Shown in pieces: positions 10,449-20,386 of a stretch of DNA of 64,000 bases (its first letter is position 1; each line of letters begins with the position of its first letter). The stretch covers positions 27,038-91,037 of the forward strand of contig CANQPY010000002.1 of the NCBI GenBank assembly GCA_947625835.1, in the 5' to 3' direction. The position numbers and the translations under genes were made by a program. Source of the stretch: an uncultured Clostridia bacterium. Its GTDB lineage: Bacteria > Bacillota > Clostridia > TANB77 > CAG-508. The notes under the pieces are model-generated. The model was not told the DNA's origin and did no database searches. It saw nothing but the letters and a program-made list of their open reading frames with translations.

Positions 10449-12721
10449 TTATATCATATTATTAGGATTTAAATCAATTGATACTCTTGTGTTTTTTAAA
10501 TCCTTTTCATAAATTTCTTTTAAGCAAGAATTTAATATCTGGTTTATTTCTTCTGTCATATTTCCTTTTACAATAATTCTATATCGCCATCTATTTTGAA
10601 TTTTATCAATTGGTGATGGCATAGGTTTATAAATTTGAATTTGCTGATTTTTTAAATTACTTTTTAAATATTCATATACCCACTTGCTTGTTTCAATAAT
10701 TTCATTTTCTAATAAACTATCAAAATTCACTAATATTATATCGCAAAATGGTGGATATTTCAATTGTTTTCTTAATTGTATTTCTGTTTCATAAAATTTT
10801 CCATAATTTTGCTCTTTTGCACATTGTATACTAAAATTCTCTGGATTATAACTTTGAATTATTACTTTTCCCGGAAGATTTTCTCTTCCTGCCCTTCCGT
10901 GCTACTTGTGTTAATATTTGAAATGTTCTTTCATTTGCTCTGTAATCATCTATGTTTAATGAACTATCTGCTGCAATTACTCCTACTAATGTAACATTTG
11001 GGAAATGATGCCCTTTAACTACCATTTGTGTTCCAATTAAAATATCTATATTTTCACTTTTAAATTGATTCAATATTTTTTCATGTGAGTTTTTCTTTGT
11101 AACAGTATCTACATCCATTCTAATAGTCTTGCTATTTGGAAATTGTTTATGGATTTCTTGCTCTAATTTTTGTGTTCCTGTACCAAAATATCTAATTTTA
11201 TCACTATTGCATTGCGGACATATTTTTACAACTTTTTCTTCATATCCGCAATAATGGCATTTTAGCTTATTTTCATAACTATGATATGTCATACTTATAT
11301 TGCAGTTTTTACATTTTACTGTATAACCACAATTTCTACACATAATAAATGTTGAGTATCCTCTACGATTCAAGAATAAAATTGTTTGCCTTTTTTCTTT
11401 TAAATTCTTCTCAATTGCAGTATATAAATCAACACTTAGCATTGAATGATTTCCCTGTATTAATTCTTCTTTTAAATCTACAATTTCTACTTTTGGCATT
11501 GAAGATTGATTTGCTCTTTTCTTTAAAACTAAACATTCTATATTTGATTTTTCATTCATTGCTTTGTAATAAGTATTAATGTCAGGTGTTGCACTACCAA
11601 GAAGTAGTGGACAATTTTGTTGTTTTGCAATAAACTCTGCTACTTCTTTTGTATCATAACGAGGATTTGCTTCTGACTTGTAAGAGCTATCATGTTCTTC
11701 ATCAATTATAATAATTCCTACTTTGTCAACTGGTGCAAAAATTGCTGAACGGGCACCTATAATAATTTTAGCTTTTCCGTTTCTAATTCTTTCCCATTCA
11801 TCATGTCTTTCTCCAATGGAAAGTTTGCTATGTAATACTGCAATATCGTCTTTTCCAAAACGTGCAATAAATCTATCTATCATTTGTGGTGTTAATGATA
11901 TTTCAGGTACTAGCAAAATTGTTGTTTTTTCTTTTTCAAGTGATTTTTGTATAAGTTGTAAATAAACTTCTGTTTTTCCGAGACCCTGTTACACCATATA
12001 GTAAAAATGTTTTATATATATTTTCTTCTATACATTTTTCTACTTTTTGGTATGCTTCTTTTTGCTCGTCTGTTAAAACTAATTTTTCTGTTTTTTCTTT
12101 TCTTTTTATTTCCTCTATATTTTTACTGTTTAGTGGATTTCTTTCAATTTTTTCTTCAATAATTTCTAAATATCCATTTTTACATAAAGTTTGAATATTG
12201 CTTTTTGAGCAGTCTGTAAACATTTCTAGTTCTGAGATTGCTACACCTTCGTTATCTTTTACAAAATATATAATTCTTTTATATTTTTCTGATTTTATTT
12301 TTTTTGTTTCAATTTCAAATTCTATTTCTTCTATAGTTTTTGCTAAATAAACACATCTTATTTTTTTATCTTGTACTCTATTTTCTTTAATTTTGTTCCT
12401 AGTTCCTGGAGTTAGCATTAATTTTATACATTCTGAAACATTTGTGAAATATCTTTTGGCCATCCATTTGGCTAATTCAATTTGTTCATCTTTTAATTGT
12501 TCTTCTACTTTTATAATATGTTTTAATTTATTTTCAAAGGTTGTTTTTTCTTTTAATCCAACTACAAAGCCTTCTTCGACTCTTTCGGCTTTTCCGCTTC
12601 CAAAAGGAATTAAAACTTTACTTCCAACCAAAATAAGTCCCTCTAATTCTTTTGGGACATGATAATCAAAAGTTCTATTTAGTTTTTTAGTTGTTCTATT
12701 GATTATTACTTCTGCTATCAT
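10449..12721 (-). CDS. priA: Primosomal protein N', PriA helicase (two CGG +1 sites)
   Basis: 3'-5' helicase that restarts stalled replication forks. An N-terminal DNA-binding domain (MIAEVIINRTTKKLNRTFDYHVP) is followed by Walker A GVTGSGKTEVY, the DEEHD Walker B, zinc motifs of CxxC type (CRNCGYTVKCKNC, CHYCGYEE, CPQC) and the QVAGRAGR motif VI. The corrected length is 756 residues. Two frame breaks occur: CGG 11980-11978 inside Walker A (ACA GGG TCT CGG AAA, Gly248) and CGG 10899-10897 in motif VI (GTA GCA CGG AAG, Gly608). Skipping each C restores invariant glycines of both helicase motifs. The start at 12721 follows AGGAGAAATAA. Confidence 0.95.
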
Positions 12722-12760
12722 TTATTTCTCCTAATAAAGACACGAGATGTCTCTCATGTC

Positions 12761-13330
12761 TTATTTATTTTCTAATCTTTTTTCATTTTCTATAATAGAC
12801 ATTATTATTTGTACAGTTTTTTCTAAGTCGTTATTTTTTAATACATAATCATATAGACTAATTCTTGATTCTTCATAATCAAATCTGTTTAATCTTAATT
12901 TAATTTCTGCTGGACTTGGCTTGTCTATTCTATTTTTTAATCTTTCTTCTAATTCTTTTTTAGGAACTCTTAAAAAAATGGTAACTACTTTTGTATCGTT
13001 TTTTAATAGTTCTTTTAGATGTTCTGTACCATTTACGTCAATGTCTTTTACAATAATTTTTCCGCTATTAATTTTATCATTTAGTAGTTTTCTAGATGTT
13101 CCATAATATTGATTGTGATGAATATCATATTCGTAAAGTTCTTCATCTTTTATCATTCTTTCAAATTCTTCTCTGTCCACAAAAATATAAGTTTCTCCAT
13201 CTACATCTCCTGGTCTTGGATTTCTAGAAGTAATAGATGGAAGTGATTCTACATTTTCCATTCGTTTTATAAGTTCTTTTTTTATTGTATCTTTTCCTGC
13301 TCCTGCTACACCAGATAATATAACTAACAT
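12761..13330 (-). CDS. gmk: Guanylate kinase
   Basis: Phosphorylates GMP to GDP. A 189-residue protein starting MLVILSGVAGAGKDTIKKEL (P-loop residues 7-14, with GVAGAGKDT instead of the common GPSGAGKGT). The GMP-binding region SLPSITSRNPRPGDVDG lies near residues 29-45. It overlaps the rpoZ stop by 7 nt and comes before priA, the usual Firmicutes order. Intact. Confidence 0.92.
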   Translation of the reverse strand: MLVILSGVAGAGKDTIKKELIKRMENVESLPSITSRNPRPGDVDGETYIFVDREEFERMIKDEELYEYDIHHNQYYGTSRKLLNDKINSGKIIVKDIDVNGTEHLKELLKNDTKVVTIFLRVPKKELEERLKNRIDKPSPAEIKLRLNRFDYEESRISLYDYVLKNNDLEKTVQIIMSIIENEKRLENK

Positions 13331-13512
13331 ATTGTTACCTTCCCTTCTGCTATTTCACAAGCAGCAAGTGTAACTGGTGATTCCTCTTTTACTGATGTTT
13401 TTACATTTGCTCCTGAGGCAATTTGTCTTGCTCTTTTTGCAGTTGCAATTACTAATTCATATCTGTTTTGTGCTTTTGTTAATAATTCTCCTACTGTTGG
13501 TTTTACAATCAT
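13324..13512 (-). CDS. rpoZ: RNA polymerase omega subunit
   Basis: A 62-residue protein beginning MIVKPTVGELLTKAQNRYEL, followed by VIATAKRARQI, which matches the omega core that promotes RNA polymerase assembly. It sits between remA and gmk, the conserved neighbourhood remA-gmk-rpoZ-priA, and overlaps gmk by 7 nt. Confidence 0.92.
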   Translation of the reverse strand: MIVKPTVGELLTKAQNRYELVIATAKRARQIASGANVKTSVKEESPVTLAACEIAEGKVTIC

Positions 13513-13532
13513 TTTAAAATCCTCCTTTAATA

Positions 13533-13799
13533 TTATAATGATTTATTTATATCATCTTGGGAAATTGTTTTATCAATTCTGCCACCTACTGTCTCTGGTT
13601 GGACTGCAGATAGTATTACATGACCTGAATCCATAATTAACACAGCTCTTGTTCTTCTACCATAAGTAGCATCTACTGCTGTTTTATTATCTTTTGCCTC
13701 TTGCACCATTCTTTTAATTGGCGCTGATTCTGGGCTTACAATAGCAACAATTCTTTCTGCAGATACGATATTTCCAAAACCAATATTTACTAATTGCAT
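13533..13799 (-). CDS. remA: RemA-like regulator (DUF370)
   Basis: Small DNA-binding protein that activates biofilm-matrix genes in Bacillus. The family signature is clear: [28 protein letters not shown] through [29 protein letters not shown]. The start [10 protein letters not shown] at 13799 is chosen because AAAAGGAG sits about 9 nt upstream and homologues start there; the in-frame ATG at 13808 overlaps that ribosome site. 88 residues. Confidence 0.9.
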   Translation of the reverse strand: MQLVNIGFGNIVSAERIVAIVSPESAPIKRMVQEAKDNKTAVDATYGRRTRAVLIMDSGHVILSAVQPETVGGRIDKTISQDDINKSL

Positions 13800-13817
13800 A
13801 AATCCCATCTCCTTTTC

Positions 13818-14702
13818 TTATTCGATATTTTGTATTTGCTCTCTTATGTTTTCTATTTCTGTTTTTATGTTTATAACTTCATTTGTAATTTCTAAAGAAT
13901 TTGCTTTTGAACCAATTGTGTTAGTTTCTCTATTCATTTCTTGAATTATAAAATCTAATTTTTTTCCAATTGGTTCTTCTTCTATTTCTGATTCTAAAAG
14001 TTTTTCAAATTGTGCCATATGGCTTTTAAGCCTTGTTATTTCTTCTTCTATTGAACATTTATCTGCATAAATTACAACTTCTTGTGCTAGTCTTGCTTGA
14101 TCAATTTCTTGATTTTTTAGTATTTCTTTTATTCTTCCTTCTAATTTTACTACATATTCCTCAATAAGTCCAGTAGAAAGGGCAGATATTTTTTCTGTTT
14201 TTTCTCTAATTTGGTTGATTCTTTTTAATAAATCTTCTGCTATTTTATTTCCTTCTTGCTTTCTCATTTCTAATAAATTATTTATTGCTTTATTTACTAC
14301 TTCTAGAAGTTCAAGTTTAATTGTTTCATCATCTTCTTTATTTTTTATATTTAATACATCTGGAAATTTTGATATTTCTGTAACTTCTATATTTGACAAT
14401 ATTCCTTCTTGCTCTGCTAGTTTTTTTAATTCATCTATATAAATTTTTGCAATTCCAGTATTTATCTTTATTTCTTTATTCTCACTATCTCCATTATAAA
14501 ATGTGATAAAAACGTCTATTTTTCCCCTTTTAATTTTTGACGATATTTCTCTTTTTACTTCTTCTTCTAAATAACTTAAAACTTTTGGCATTTTTATGGA
14601 AATATCAGAATATCTATGATTTACACTTTTGATTTCTACTTGATATTCTTTTAATGCAAAAATTCCACTTGATTTTCCATATCCTGTCATACTTTTAACC
14701 AT
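13818..14702 (-). CDS. yicC: YicC/YloC family endoribonuclease
   Basis: A 294-residue protein starting VKSMTGYGKSSG, with the family sequences EIKSVNHRYSDISIKMP and, near the C-terminus, KLDFIIQEMNRETNTIGSKA. Members are RNA endonucleases. Upstream of remA as in many Firmicutes. Intact, with no CGG codon. Confidence 0.92.
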   Translation of the reverse strand: MVKSMTGYGKSSGIFALKEYQVEIKSVNHRYSDISIKMPKVLSYLEEEVKREISSKIKRGKIDVFITFYNGDSENKEIKINTGIAKIYIDELKKLAEQEGILSNIEVTEISKFPDVLNIKNKEDDETIKLELLEVVNKAINNLLEMRKQEGNKIAEDLLKRINQIREKTEKISALSTGLIEEYVVKLEGRIKEILKNQEIDQARLAQEVVIYADKCSIEEEITRLKSHMAQFEKLLESEIEEEPIGKKLDFIIQEMNRETNTIGSKANSLEITNEVINIKTEIENIREQIQNIE

Positions 14703-14717
14703 TTTTAATTACCTCTT

Positions 14718-15701
14718 TTATTCATTTTCTTTCTTTTTAATTTGCTTTTTTGTTTTTGTCCTTTTTAGTTGCTCAGCTGGTTCTTCTTTTTTACTTTTTG
14801 CAGATGTCTTAGTCTTTTTACTCGTTACTTTTTCTTTATTTTCAATCTTTTTATGTGATTTAGTGGTACTGCTTGGTTTTAATTTACTGTCTGATGTTCT
14901 GTTTTTTGCAGTTTTTAGTTCGTTTTCTTCTACATGATGTTTTACAGTTTTTGTTGCTACTTTTTTCTTTTTTACTGATATATTGCTTGGTCCTTCTTTT
15001 TCTGTATTTTTTATTTTTTTCTTTACTGGTCTTTTTATTTCTTCTTGTCTACTACTTGATATTTTTCTCTCCTCGTGTAATTTGCTATTTGCTACTTTCT
15101 TTTTTTTCTTTCTTTTTGCTACATTACTTGATTCTTCTTTTGATTGGTTATGTTCTATTCTTTTCTTTGCTTCTTTTTTTATAGGTTCATCTTTTTGTAC
15201 AATTTCAGAAATGTCACTTAAGCCTTGTAAATATTCTTTTCTTCCTTTTGTATATAAAATAATTGCTTTTAATACAAAATAAATTGAGAAAATATAAGAT
15301 GATGTTAATAAATAAAGCCTAAAATCATACTGAAATAATGTTATAATATGCATAATTGATAAACTATGCAAAGATAATACAAAGAATTCTATTCCACTTA
15401 ATGCTTCGATTCCACTATCTTCTTTATAAGCTTTTTCTAAAAAGTAAAGTCCTACTATTAAAAACACACCTGAAAAAACTTTAATATCATTTACTAATCT
15501 TTCCTCTTTAATTGCAGTATATGCTAAATTTAATATAATAAAGTAAAGTGTAATACAAACTGCTTTTAATAAACTTCTAAACATTTTTTTTAATATTTGT
15601 TGAGATATTTCTTTAGGAATTTTGCTATTTTTTTTATTTGCTTTTACTGATCTATTATTATTAATTTTTTCGCTTTTTTGTGTTTTTGCATCATTTACCA
15701 T
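14718..15701 (-). CDS. Membrane protein with long Lys/Ser-rich C-terminal tail
   Basis: A 327-residue protein. An N-terminal basic stretch is followed by four likely membrane helices between residues 40 and 150, then a long positively charged, low-complexity tail (from about residue 175) rich in Lys, Ser, Thr and Glu. The stop lies 15 nt before yicC and the start is almost joined to the rsmE stop, so it is cotranscribed. No known domain; the tail might bind nucleic acid or acidic polymers, which is a guess. Confidence 0.6.
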   Translation of the reverse strand: MVNDAKTQKSEKINNNRSVKANKKNSKIPKEISQQILKKMFRSLLKAVCITLYFIILNLAYTAIKEERLVNDIKVFSGVFLIVGLYFLEKAYKEDSGIEALSGIEFFVLSLHSLSIMHIITLFQYDFRLYLLTSSYIFSIYFVLKAIILYTKGRKEYLQGLSDISEIVQKDEPIKKEAKKRIEHNQSKEESSNVAKRKKKKKVANSKLHEERKISSSRQEEIKRPVKKKIKNTEKEGPSNISVKKKKVATKTVKHHVEENELKTAKNRTSDSKLKPSSTTKSHKKIENKEKVTSKKTKTSAKSKKEEPAEQLKRTKTKKQIKKKENE

Positions 15702-15703
15702 TT

Positions 15704-16465
15704 TCAGTTGTTCTCCTTATTTTCAAATTCGTACATAATAATACTTAAAATATTTAATGCTACTGTTTCTGTCCTTAATATTCTATTTCCTAAGGTTACT
15801 ATTTTTGCACCATGTTTTTTTAAATGTTCTATTTCAGATTTTTCTATTCCACCTTCTGGACCAATTAATATTGCAATATTTAGATTTTTCTTTTTTAGCT
15901 TTTTTAAATGTTCTAATTCTGTTTTTAATGTATTTGTTTTTTCTTCCTCATATGCAACTATTACTATATCATAATTAGTTATATCTTGACAAATATTTTG
16001 AATTGTAATTACTTGATTTATTTTAGGAATTATGTTCCTACCACTTTGTTTTGAGGCAACTTCTGATATTTTTTGCCATCTTGATATTTTCTTTTCTTTA
16101 TCTTTTTCGTTTAACTTTACAACACATCTTTTCATTTCTACTGGTGTTATGCTATAGGCTCCTAGTTCAACTGATTTTTGAATAATCAGTTCCATTTTAT
16201 CTGCTTTTGGTAATCCTTGTAATATTGTTACTTTTGCGTTTGGTTCTACATTATTTTCTATTTTTTCTGTTATTTCTAATTCTATATATTTATCCTCTAA
16301 TTTTATTATTTTACATAAATAGTCTTCTAATGTGTCTGTGTTACATATATTTAGTATTTCTCCTACTTTTTTTCTTAAAACATTTTTTATATGATTTGTA
16401 TCATCTCCTGATATTTTTATATGATTTTCGTTAATTTCTTTATTTGTTACAAAAAATTTTGGCAT
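15704..16465 (-). CDS. rsmE: 16S rRNA (uracil-1498-N3)-methyltransferase RsmE
   Basis: A 253-residue SPOUT methyltransferase. It starts MPKFFVTNKEI, with the RNA-binding HIKNVLRKKVGE near residue 25 and the SAM-binding knot sequences LIGPEGGIEKSEIEHLKKHG and LGNRILRTETVALNILSII near the C-terminus. These match RsmE closely. RBS AAAGGAAGAAAA precedes the ATG. Confidence 0.92.
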   Translation of the reverse strand: MPKFFVTNKEINENHIKISGDDTNHIKNVLRKKVGEILNICNTDTLEDYLCKIIKLEDKYIELEITEKIENNVEPNAKVTILQGLPKADKMELIIQKSVELGAYSITPVEMKRCVVKLNEKDKEKKISRWQKISEVASKQSGRNIIPKINQVITIQNICQDITNYDIVIVAYEEEKTNTLKTELEHLKKLKKKNLNIAILIGPEGGIEKSEIEHLKKHGAKIVTLGNRILRTETVALNILSIIMYEFENKENN

Positions 16466-16554
16466 TTTTTCTTCCTTTTATTATTTTTATTATCGCTTTA
16501 TATTATATGCCTTTTTTCTTTATTTTTCAAGTATTTTAGAAAATAAAAAAATAT

Positions 16555-16601
16555 TAAAAAACTCTGTTCTTGATAGCAATATTGTTATCAAAAACAGAGC
16601 C
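16555..16601 (-). terminator. Intrinsic terminator after rubrerythrin
   Basis: On the minus strand CTCTGTTTTTGATAACAATA and its partner TATTGCTATCAAGAACAGAG form a strong hairpin, ending in a T-run, right after the rubrerythrin stop. Confidence 0.85.
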
Positions 16602-16606
16602 CTTTT

Positions 16607-17146
16607 TTAATAATTTTCTGCTTTTATTTCAAAGTATGCTTTTGGATGATTACATACTGGACAAATTTCTGGTGCTTCTTTTCCAATTACAATATGTCCA
16701 CAATTTCTACATTTCCATATTTTATCTCCATCACGACTAAATACTAGTCCATTTTCTACATTGTCTAATAATTTTCTATATCTTTCTTCATGTTCCTTTT
16801 CTATTTTTCCTACTTCTTCAAATAAAAATGCAATATGGTCAAAGCCTTCTTCTTTGGCTTCTTTTGCCATTCTGTCATACATGTCTGTCCATTCGTAGTT
16901 TTCTCCTTCTGCTGCTGCTTTTAAGTTTTCTGTTGTACTTAAAATTTCTCCTCCTTGTAATAATTTGAACCAAATTTTTGCATGTTCTTTTTCATTATCT
17001 GCTGTTTCTTGGAATATTGCTGCTATTTGCTCATAACCATCCTTTTTTGCTTTACTTGCAAAATATGTGTATTTGTTTCTTGCTTGTGATTCTCCTGCAA
17101 ATGCCTCCATTAAATTTTTTTCTGTTTTACTTCCTTTTAATTCCAT
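16607..17146 (-). CDS. rbr: Rubrerythrin
   Basis: Di-iron peroxidase that protects anaerobes from H2O2. A 179-residue protein: an N-terminal four-helix domain with [13 protein letters not shown] and [11 protein letters not shown], then [14 protein letters not shown] carrying iron-ligand Glu/His residues, and a C-terminal rubredoxin domain with CRNCGH and [12 protein letters not shown]. The ATG at 17146 follows AGGAGAAATTTATT; upstream in-frame starts have no ribosome site. Points to an anaerobic host. Confidence 0.93.
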   Translation of the reverse strand: MELKGSKTEKNLMEAFAGESQARNKYTYFASKAKKDGYEQIAAIFQETADNEKEHAKIWFKLLQGGEILSTTENLKAAAEGENYEWTDMYDRMAKEAKEEGFDHIAFLFEEVGKIEKEHEERYRKLLDNVENGLVFSRDGDKIWKCRNCGHIVIGKEAPEICPVCNHPKAYFEIKAENY

Positions 17147-17204
17147 AATAAATTTCTCCTTTCTTTTTATTTTTATAATTAAATAATATTTTAAACTTTT
17201 TAAT

Positions 17205-18509
17205 TTATTGATAATTTGCACTATCTTCTGCCCAAGAGTTTGGTTTATAAACAGTTCCAACAAACCATATTTCACCTGTTTTCTTATCTTTTATTATATA
17301 TATAAATGGTCTATCTATTTTTATTTGTTCTGGCTCTTTTGGCATTGCCATCATTAGATCCTTTAAAGCAAATACTGTAACTGCAGCTGCTTTTATGCCT
17401 TCTTCTGAGAAATCTATATTTGCTTTGTGCAATGCATCACTTACATAAAGGTTTGTATACATATTTTCTTTATTTACTATATTTGTAAAATCTGCTAAAT
17501 AATCGTCAAAAGCATCTTTTATTCCTAGTTCTTGTAAATCTTGTTTTAACTTTAGATTATACTCAAATGAAAATTTTGGTATTGAAATGTTTACACCGTT
17601 TTCAGTTTCTGATGCTAATTTTGAATTGTTTATTATTTTATTAATTTCTTCTATCTTTACTGTTTTTATATATTCTGATAAGTCCTTTTTTGGCATTATT
17701 GCAGTAAATTGCAATTGTGTACCATTATATTCTTTTAAATCCATTGTTAGTGATGTAATATTTGAATCTTTATAGTATGATATACTATCGTTTGATGTTT
17801 CTTTATTTAAGGTTGTTGCTATCATTTTACTATTATCAGCTAATGTGAAGTCTTTTCCGCTAGTATCACTAGCATCAAATGCGCTTTGCCATTCCATTTC
17901 TATTGCTAATGCGTTTATTAATAACATTTGGGTATCGGGATTTTGAACCATTTGGTCTTGCAACATATTTTTTATTATTCCCAATGTTTTGTTTTCAATC
18001 CATTTATTTATATTATTTGCATTTTTAAAAGAATCTATGTTTATTTCAGCACCATATTTAGTAGTTAATGTGCTTTTGTATTCATCTTTTACATGCTTAG
18101 AGTAAGTGTCTCTAATATATAAACTATTTGCTAATGATAATACTTTATCTATATTATTATATTTTTCTAAGTTTAAGTTTCCTACTACATTTTCTATTTG
18201 AGTTTTGGTGTTTCCATTTGCTCCTTCATTTAACATTTTTAATGCATATTTTATTGATAATGGACTATATATCATATTTTGCTCATTATTTTCTATTTTT
18301 AAAAATTTTAATGAGAAGTCTGATTTTTCTATATTTTCTCTATCTGCATCAGATATTGGATTTATAACTGTTCCTATTGTATTTTTATTTTTTTCTTCTT
18401 TATTTTTGTTGATAAACATTACTCCAAATACTGCTATTACGCCTATAAACAATATTACTAGTATAACTACGGTTGAAAATTTAATTTTTAATTGTTGTTT
18501 TTCTTCCAT
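17205..18509 (-). CDS. Membrane-anchored serpin (serine protease inhibitor)
   Basis: A 434-residue protein with one N-terminal membrane anchor (residues 12-34), then a serpin domain. Serpin marks include [25 protein letters not shown], the hinge [10 protein letters not shown] (small residues that let the reactive loop insert), and the end [22 protein letters not shown]. The reactive-site loop contains [16 protein letters not shown], so the target protease cannot be told from sequence. It lies 42 nt downstream of tRNA-Leu with no terminator between. Confidence 0.88.
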   Translation of the reverse strand: MEEKQQLKIKFSTVVILVILFIGVIAVFGVMFINKNKEEKNKNTIGTVINPISDADRENIEKSDFSLKFLKIENNEQNMIYSPLSIKYALKMLNEGANGNTKTQIENVVGNLNLEKYNNIDKVLSLANSLYIRDTYSKHVKDEYKSTLTTKYGAEINIDSFKNANNINKWIENKTLGIIKNMLQDQMVQNPDTQMLLINALAIEMEWQSAFDASDTSGKDFTLADNSKMIATTLNKETSNDSISYYKDSNITSLTMDLKEYNGTQLQFTAIMPKKDLSEYIKTVKIEEINKIINNSKLASETENGVNISIPKFSFEYNLKLKQDLQELGIKDAFDDYLADFTNIVNKENMYTNLYVSDALHKANIDFSEEGIKAAAVTVFALKDLMMAMPKEPEQIKIDRPFIYIIKDKKTGEIWFVGTVYKPNSWAEDSANYQ

Positions 18510-18551
18510 TTGTATTTTCTCCTTTGTTATTTATTTTACTATAATTGTTTG

Positions 18552-18634
18552 TGGTACCGATGGTGGGACTCGAACCCACATGGTTTCCCGCTGGATTTTG
18601 AGTCCAGTGCGTCTACCAATTCCGCCACATCGGC
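18552..18634 (-). tRNA. tRNA-Leu(CAA)
   Basis: A class II tRNA of 83 nt with encoded CCA. The acceptor starts GCCGATG and the 3' end is CATCGGTACCA. The anticodon stem-loop CTGGA-CTCAAAA-TCCAG shows anticodon CAA, reading UUG. The variable arm is short (GGG-AAA-CC), and the T arm is GTGGG-TTCGAGT-CCCAC. The first acceptor pair is G-U. Confidence 0.93.
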
Positions 18635-18640
18635 ATAAAA

Positions 18641-18677
18641 AAAATATGTACTAATATATATTAGCACATATTTTTTA
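18641..18677 (-). terminator. Intrinsic terminator after the 18706-19905 gene
   Basis: Minus-strand arms ATATGTgCTAATATA and TATTAGtACATAT form a hairpin followed by a T-run, between the repeat protein stop and tRNA-Leu. Confidence 0.75.
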
Positions 18678-18705
18678 AAATGTCTAGAAATTTTAAAATT
18701 TTATT

Positions 18706-19905
18706 TTATCTACTTATATCTTCTTCTTCTTCTTTTTCTTTCAATTGCAAAATTTTATTATGTAAGTTGCTAACATATTCCTTATTGTCTCTGTTTTTTT
18801 CTAATTTTTCCATTAATATTTCCATCTTATCCCAATATGAAATTGCTACTCGTTGCTTTTGCAAATCTGTTGATTGTGTTTCTACATAAATTTCTCTTCT
18901 TTTTTCCTCTAAATATTCTTTTATTTCAGTATAATGGCTTTTTTCTTTTTGAGTTTTAGTTCTATTTTTGGTAGCTAAATTATCTTTTGAAACTTTGATG
19001 CTAGTTTTAAAATCATTTATTGGACTTTTATAATATGTTGACATAGGTTCAACATGTGTTGACATGCTAAATGGTGTTCTAATTTGATTTCTGTTTTCAA
19101 GTGTTTCTCCATTCATAGTTATTTTTTGCTTTATTTTTTGTTTTTTTATATCGTCTTTTTCTTTTTGCTCTTTTTGTAGTTCTACATCATATTCATTTTT
19201 CAATTTTTCATCAAATTCCCAACCTATGGCTTTATCAAAAATTCCCATGTCAAATAACATTCCATTATTTTTTTCCATTTTATCCATAATACGGTTAACT
19301 GTTCCTTTTTGCCTAGCATTGTCATTTTTATTTCTATAGTCTTTTACTACTTGCTTTGCTTTTGAAATATCTTTATTTTTTGAATAAATGGCAATTAACA
19401 TACAAGTTCTTTCATAGTCTGATATTTTTTCATTGTTTAATATATTTTCTATGTCTTCGTTTGATATTTTACCATAATATAGTTTTGTTTTAATTTTATT
19501 TAATAATTCTTGCTTTTCTTTAAGGTCTAAAGATTTTATTAGCTCTTGTATAGATGCATTTTTGGCAAAGGATAATTTATTTCCAATTTTTCTTGCTCTT
19601 TCATAGTCTCCTTCCTTTATTGCTAATTCTATCATTTCTTTTTGTATAAATTCATTGTTTTCAAATAATTTAATATTTCCAATCTTTTTTGCTTTTTTAT
19701 AATCTCCTTCTTCTATAGCTATTTGCATCATTTGAAATTGTATAATACCATTTTTTTTGAAGGGTTCTTGTTCTCCAAATTTTTTAGCTTTTTCAAGTTC
19801 TCCATTTTCTATTGCCTCTTTTATATAATTAATTACGTCTTTTGCTATTGGTAGTTGTACATCTAATATTTCTTCAATGTTTCTTATTTCACTTATATCT
19901 TTCAC
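18706..19905 (-). CDS. Protein with short helical (TPR-like) repeats
   Basis: A 399-residue soluble protein. Three to four imperfect repeats of about 32 residues occupy residues 30-140, with the pattern AIxEGDYxxAKKIGNxxxFxxNxxIQxxMIxLAI, followed by a region with similar helical pairs. The C-terminal third is Lys/Glu-rich with coiled-coil character. The repeats resemble TPR/SEL1-type helical hairpins. No enzymatic motif; a scaffold role is a guess. It stands alone, divergent from the plus-strand Xre gene. Confidence 0.55.
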   Translation of the reverse strand: MKDISEIRNIEEILDVQLPIAKDVINYIKEAIENGELEKAKKFGEQEPFKKNGIIQFQMMQIAIEEGDYKKAKKIGNIKLFENNEFIQKEMIELAIKEGDYERARKIGNKLSFAKNASIQELIKSLDLKEKQELLNKIKTKLYYGKISNEDIENILNNEKISDYERTCMLIAIYSKNKDISKAKQVVKDYRNKNDNARQKGTVNRIMDKMEKNNGMLFDMGIFDKAIGWEFDEKLKNEYDVELQKEQKEKDDIKKQKIKQKITMNGETLENRNQIRTPFSMSTHVEPMSTYYKSPINDFKTSIKVSKDNLATKNRTKTQKEKSHYTEIKEYLEEKRREIYVETQSTDLQKQRVAISYWDKMEILMEKLEKNRDNKEYVSNLHNKILQLKEKEEEEDISR

Positions 19906-20059
19906 TTGTAAATACCTCCATAATTTAAAATTATGTTAATATTATACAGTATTTTTCTTTAAATTTCAATATCTCTGTTGACAAATTTTTTAATCATTTA
20001 ATTTCGCTATTTTAGAATTTTAATTTATATTAATAAAAATTCAATCTAATTATATGAAT

Positions 20060-20144
20060 AAAATGTCGTTATGACATTAAATGTCGATACAATTCTTGAA
20101 AAATTTGTGCAATAATTAATTTAATTAATATTTAGGGGGATTAT
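20060..20144 (+). promoter_or_regulatory. Upstream region of the Xre gene with an inverted repeat
   Basis: The palindrome TGTCgttatGACA at 20064-20076, followed by a repeat of AATGTCG, is a plausible operator for the small HTH protein encoded next to it. A strong ribosome site AGGGGGA precedes the ATG at 20145. A TTGAAA at 20096-20101 could be a -35 element, but no good -10 is clear. Confidence 0.4.
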
Positions 20145-20348
20145 ATGATAAAAGAAAAAAGAAAAGCGAAAAAATATACGCAAGAAAAAATGTCCCAGCT
20201 TCTTGGTATTAGTTTAAGACAATATGTAAGAATTGATAATGAAGAAGATTTACCAAGAAGAGATGTTCTTAAAAACTTAATTGTTGAATTAGATTTGACT
20301 AATGAGGAAATAGGAAGATATATTAGAAAAATGACGCGTAGTGCCTAA
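20145..20348 (+). CDS. Small Xre-family HTH regulator
   Basis: A 67-residue protein, mostly one HTH domain: IKEKRKAKKYTQEKMSQLLGISLRQYVRIDNEEDLPRRDVLKNLI. It is one of only two plus-strand genes in the window. The last residues extend slightly past the HTH. A palindrome lies upstream and a terminator downstream, so it is a self-contained unit and may regulate itself. Confidence 0.8.
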   Translation: MIKEKRKAKKYTQEKMSQLLGISLRQYVRIDNEEDLPRRDVLKNLIVELDLTNEEIGRYIRKMTRSA

Positions 20349-20355
20349 AAAATAT

Positions 20356-20380
20356 AAGGGCTTATTTTTTTGCCCTTTTT
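20356..20380 (+). terminator. Intrinsic terminator after the Xre gene
   Basis: AAGGGC, a T-rich loop, then GCCCTT and a T-run, starting 8 nt past the stop codon. It also lies just past the spoIIIAH stop and may serve both directions weakly. Confidence 0.8.
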
Positions 20381-20386
20381 AACTAA

